Below are positions 61,452 to 64,000 of a DNA stretch of 64,000 nt, piece after piece. The DNA lies in assembly GCA_963821705.1 (NCBI GenBank), contig CAWGEV010000007.1, positions 124,001 to 188,000 of the forward strand, read 5' to 3'. A model generated the notes under the pieces. The model searched no databases. It was not told the origin of the DNA and saw only the letters and a list, made by a program, of their open reading frames with translations. Position 1 is the stretch's first letter; each line of letters starts with the position of its first letter. This DNA is from DASUPK01 sp963821705. GTDB lineage: Bacteria; Actinomycetota; Thermoleophilia; Solirubrobacterales; 70-9. The translations under genes were made by a program, and so were the position numbers.

Positions 61452-63434
61452 TCAGCCGCCCGCGGCCAGATCCATCATCGGAGCGACCATGCCGCCGTCG
61501 TGGCTGCCCGCCTCCGTCCACAGCCGCTTCGGCATCCGCTTGAGGCTGCGAACCACGCTCTCCAGGGCGTGGAGATCCTCGGGATCGACGCCCTCCTCCC
61601 AGAGCTCGCGCCCCATCTGGTCGTGCTCGGCGACCGGGACCTCGTCGAACAGGTAGGCGGCGATTCGGGTGTCGTGCTCGGTGGGCTCGCTGTCCCCGTC
61701 CAGCCGGCGCAGCGAGGCGACGATCAGGCTCTCGGTCTCGCCGAGGTCCTTGCCCAGCTCATCGGCTGCCCTGGTCGGGGTCCATTTGCGCGCGACGACC
61801 ATGTTGAGCGCGGAGACCGCATCCGGGCTGAGCGCTCGAACGCCGTCCTCGATGTCCGGCGAGCGCGACCAGCGATTCGGCAGGATTTGCCGGACCAGGC
61901 GCCCGGCGGCCTCGCGATCGTCCCGCGTGATCACCCCGAACAGGAACAGCCCGGTCACATACAGAACAACCATCGCGATCTCGATCGCGGAATCCCAGTC
62001 TCCGCCCAGCGCGGGCCCCGCCACGCGAGCCGTCGTCAGGCAGAACGCGGCGAGGGCGGTGGCGATGCCGATCCGCCGCCACTCGATCTCGAGCGGCGTC
62101 GGTCCCCGCTGGGAGAAATAGGTGAGGCCCGCGGCCGCGACCATGAAGCCGTTGATCACGGACAGCCCCGCGCCGTAGGCGCCCAGCCAGGGCACGAAGA
62201 TCGGCGCCGAGGCCAGGAAGACGACAGCAGAGGTGATCGCGGCGGAGACATACGCGATTCGCTTCTTCGGGAAGGCCGAGAGCCGGTAGACGCTGATCAT
62301 CGCCCCGTAGGACAGGAAGCAGCCGCCCATCAGCGGGATCAGCTTGGCCGCGTCGGCATAGGCCGGCGGGGCGATTCGGACGAGCGTGTCGGCGCCGGCG
62401 GTCATCGCGAGCACCAGGAAGTAGGCGGCCATCACGAAGTAGCTCAGCAGCCGCCCGCCCAGCGCCATTTGGCCGCGCTGAGCGATTGCCGCGGCGAAGG
62501 TCGGGGTCTGCGCCAGCGGGGTCCACGCCATGAACAGGGCGGCGGTGAAGTAGTCGAGGAAGGCGGCGAAGCGATTCGCCAGGCGATAGAGACCGACGAT
62601 CTGATCGTTCGAGGTGAAGAAGGAGAGCGCGTAGATGTCGACGTTCTGCGCGATCCAGAGGGAGACGATGATCGGGACGAAGATGGAACCCCGCCGCAGG
62701 ATCATCTTGGCGTGGGTGCGCTCGAACGTCCACACGTAGCTGTGCCGCGTCACCACCAGGGCGATCAGGATCGCCGCGACGCCGCCGACCGTCGTGCCCA
62801 GGATCGCGCCCTCGACGCCCATGCCGGCGACCACGAAGGCGACCACGCAGGCGACCACCAGCACCGGCCGCACCGACTGCAGCACGACGAAGCGCATCGG
62901 CTTGCGCTCCATCCGCATGATGTTTGAGACGAGCCTCCAGACGGCGCCGGCGCCGCCCGACAGCGCCGCGAGGATGATCAGGTTGTCCTTCCCCGAGTCG
63001 TGCAGCATCGAGCCGGCCAGCCAGGGAGACAGGGGGATGATGAGCAGGGTGCCCCCCACCGCGATCGCCATCGTGATCAGCATCCCGGTGCCGAGCGCCC
63101 GCTTCTTCGTGCCGGCGAGTGAGGACTCGCCCTCGTCCTCGATGTCCTCCTCGCCCGCGGACCCGAAGACCCAGATGAAGGTGCCCTGCAGGCTTCCCGT
63201 GTTGTAGAAGATCGTCAGGAACGAGGCGAAGACCAGCAGCAGGGCGAGCTGGCCGAACTGGGCCACCGAGAGAAAGTGCGTCAGCACGGCGGTGCTGAAC
63301 AGAGCGAGGACGAAGCCGATCACCGCCGCGATCACGTAGAGGCTGGTGTCGTGGGTCAGCCTCGCCCCCCAGGCTTCGTTTGCCTTCGGGGCCTTGCGCC
63401 TCTTCACGGTTCGGGTCTCTCCGTTCTCGCTCAC
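61452..63434 (-). CDS. Wzx-like polysaccharide flippase with C-terminal cytoplasmic domain
   Basis: A 660-residue membrane protein. Residues 25-500 contain about 14 helices of the MATE/Wzx flippase type ('TAVLTHFLSVAQFGQLALLL', 'GLYRLANRFAAFLDYFTAAL'), expected to move a lipid-linked glycan across the membrane. Residues about 505-660 are a soluble helical domain with an HTH-like piece ('KWTPTRAADELGKDLGETES') that standard flippases lack. GTG 63434 overlaps the upstream methyltransferase stop (GTGA). The extra domain could bind the glycan-assembly enzymes; this is a guess. Confidence 0.88.
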   Translation of the reverse strand: MSENGETRTVKRRKAPKANEAWGARLTHDTSLYVIAAVIGFVLALFSTAVLTHFLSVAQFGQLALLLVFASFLTIFYNTGSLQGTFIWVFGSAGEEDIEDEGESSLAGTKKRALGTGMLITMAIAVGGTLLIIPLSPWLAGSMLHDSGKDNLIILAALSGGAGAVWRLVSNIMRMERKPMRFVVLQSVRPVLVVACVVAFVVAGMGVEGAILGTTVGGVAAILIALVVTRHSYVWTFERTHAKMILRRGSIFVPIIVSLWIAQNVDIYALSFFTSNDQIVGLYRLANRFAAFLDYFTAALFMAWTPLAQTPTFAAAIAQRGQMALGGRLLSYFVMAAYFLVLAMTAGADTLVRIAPPAYADAAKLIPLMGGCFLSYGAMISVYRLSAFPKKRIAYVSAAITSAVVFLASAPIFVPWLGAYGAGLSVINGFMVAAAGLTYFSQRGPTPLEIEWRRIGIATALAAFCLTTARVAGPALGGDWDSAIEIAMVVLYVTGLFLFGVITRDDREAAGRLVRQILPNRWSRSPDIEDGVRALSPDAVSALNMVVARKWTPTRAADELGKDLGETESLIVASLRRLDGDSEPTEHDTRIAAYLFDEVPVAEHDQMGRELWEEGVDPEDLHALESVVRSLKRMPKRLWTEAGSHDGGMVAPMMDLAAGG

Positions 63435-64000
63435 GAGGGCCTCCGGGCGATCACATGCTGGTAGCGGGCGACCGGCTTCATGAAGGAGGGCCAGCGGCTG
63501 GCCGGCGAGGCGGCGAGGGTGACCTCGGCGAAGCCGGCACGGCGGAGCTCCCGGGTCGCCTCGAGGGGTGAGACGAGGCGCACCTCCGAGCGCGGGCGGC
63601 CGAGTCGCCCGGCGAGGCGGGTCGCCGCCTGCGCGGGGAGCAGCTGGATCAGCGGCAGGCCGGTGAACTGATCTCGCGGGTGCCAGCGGTTCGGGTTTCT
63701 CACGATCAGGATCCCTCCGGGCCTCAGCACCCGGGCGGTCTCCGCCAGGGCCGAGCGCCGGTTCTCTCGATCCACGATGTAGCAGAGGCTGTTGTTCTGG
63801 ACGGCAATATCGAAGCTCTCATCGGCAAATTCGAGCGCTTCCATTCGCCCCTCGCTGAACTCCACCGGCAGGTCGTGCTCGGCTGCAACGGCTCTGCCGA
63901 CCTCGAGGCGGGAGGCGATCGGATCGATGCCCGTCACCCGGGCTCCGCGTCCCGCGAAGAAGACCGAGAGGGCGCCGAAGCCACAGCCCATGTCGATCAG
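63431..64000 (-). CDS. SAM-dependent methyltransferase, 5' end outside window
   Basis: Class I methyltransferase; 189 residues are visible and the frame is open to base 64000, so the start lies beyond. Motif I is 'LIDMGCGFGALSVFFAGRG', then 'VTGIDPIASRLEVGR', 'FDIAVQNNSLCYIV' and 'RVLRPGGILIVRNPNRWHPR'. The pattern resembles UbiE/type-11 enzymes in glycan and lipid clusters. The acceptor is unknown. It overlaps the flippase gene by 4 bp, so the two form an operon. Confidence 0.9.
   Translation of the reverse strand: MIDMGCGFGALSVFFAGRGARVTGIDPIASRLEVGRAVAAEHDLPVEFSEGRMEALEFADESFDIAVQNNSLCYIVDRENRRSALAETARVLRPGGILIVRNPNRWHPRDQFTGLPLIQLLPAQAATRLAGRLGRPRSEVRLVSPLEATRELRRAGFAEVTLAASPASRWPSFMKPVARYQHVIARRPS

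Noticed and set aside
61500..62927. Plus-strand frame of 475 codons
   Set aside because: Antisense to the flippase; composition (Asp, Arg, His, Gln) is that of a mirror frame.

Overview
The window is one continuous piece of strongly G+C-rich chromosome, about 70 genes packed tightly on both strands, with no prophage, insertion sequence, CRISPR array or rRNA. It looks like an actinobacterium, most likely of the Thermoleophilia/Solirubrobacterales type. The evidence is an exported protein with the 'ALVALLVALGGTAFA' signal typical of that group, a PolA with Tyr at the O-helix selectivity position, Rex, paired half-size TrkA proteins, an ACT-type malic enzyme, many GTG/TTG starts, and -10 boxes placed 6-8 nt ahead of start codons (leaderless mRNAs). 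The class-level assignment is inference.

Layout. 1-6.1 kb: a DHA2 drug exporter (cut by the window edge), a small lipoprotein, a two-gene coiled-coil/Cys-motif operon, and a heterodimeric ABC exporter with one degenerate ATP site. 6.1-7.7 kb: a lipoprotein with a frameshifted signal peptide, a broken HTH-HNH gene and tRNA-Gln(CTG). 7.7-15.3 kb: an ion/redox block with an FAD oxidoreductase, two TrkA proteins, a lone EAL phosphodiesterase, an APC permease with a universal-stress domain, and a K+-independent H+-pyrophosphatase. 15.4-23.9 kb: housekeeping genes on the minus strand (YbdK ligase, Rex, glutaredoxin, TsaD/RimI/TsaB/TsaE for t6A tRNA modification, a metallo-hydrolase, type-4 uracil-DNA glycosylase, FmdB zinc ribbon). 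This block is interrupted by two plus-strand Gln-rich lipoproteins and a secreted protein. 24.1-26.8 kb: a coupled pantothenate operon (DUF2520 - panC - panD - panB) whose panD has lost its middle.

26.8-42 kb: membrane and envelope genes, YjbQ, DUF389, an acyltransferase, an ROK kinase, an MFS-uvrA operon, VOC and cupin proteins, a YbhN-like protein, a second DHA2 exporter and a K+ channel. 42-49 kb: uvrB, a TetR repressor with a clear operator but no canonical start codon, an NTF2-like protein, and the coupled operon rpsA - coaE - lytic transglycosylase - trypsin-like protease. 49-58 kb: a geranylgeranyl-reductase-like flavoprotein, a YdcZ transporter, an ECF sigma factor with its own membrane anchor, polA, an AbiEi-DUF559 fusion and malic enzyme. 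58-64 kb: a surface-polysaccharide locus with two methyltransferases, a Wzx-like flippase with an extra cytoplasmic domain, and a 912-residue fusion of a polysaccharide-deacetylase-like domain to two degenerate methyltransferase-like domains.

Three themes stand out. DNA repair is well covered (UvrA, UvrB, PolA, uracil-DNA glycosylase). Coenzyme A supply is represented at both ends (panB/C/D and coaE) but with a crippled panD. Starts that head a transcript often carry a TANNNT box 6-8 nt upstream, whereas downstream genes mostly overlap by ATGA/GTGA/TTGA. I used this to choose several start codons and to recover small genes shorter than 60 codons.
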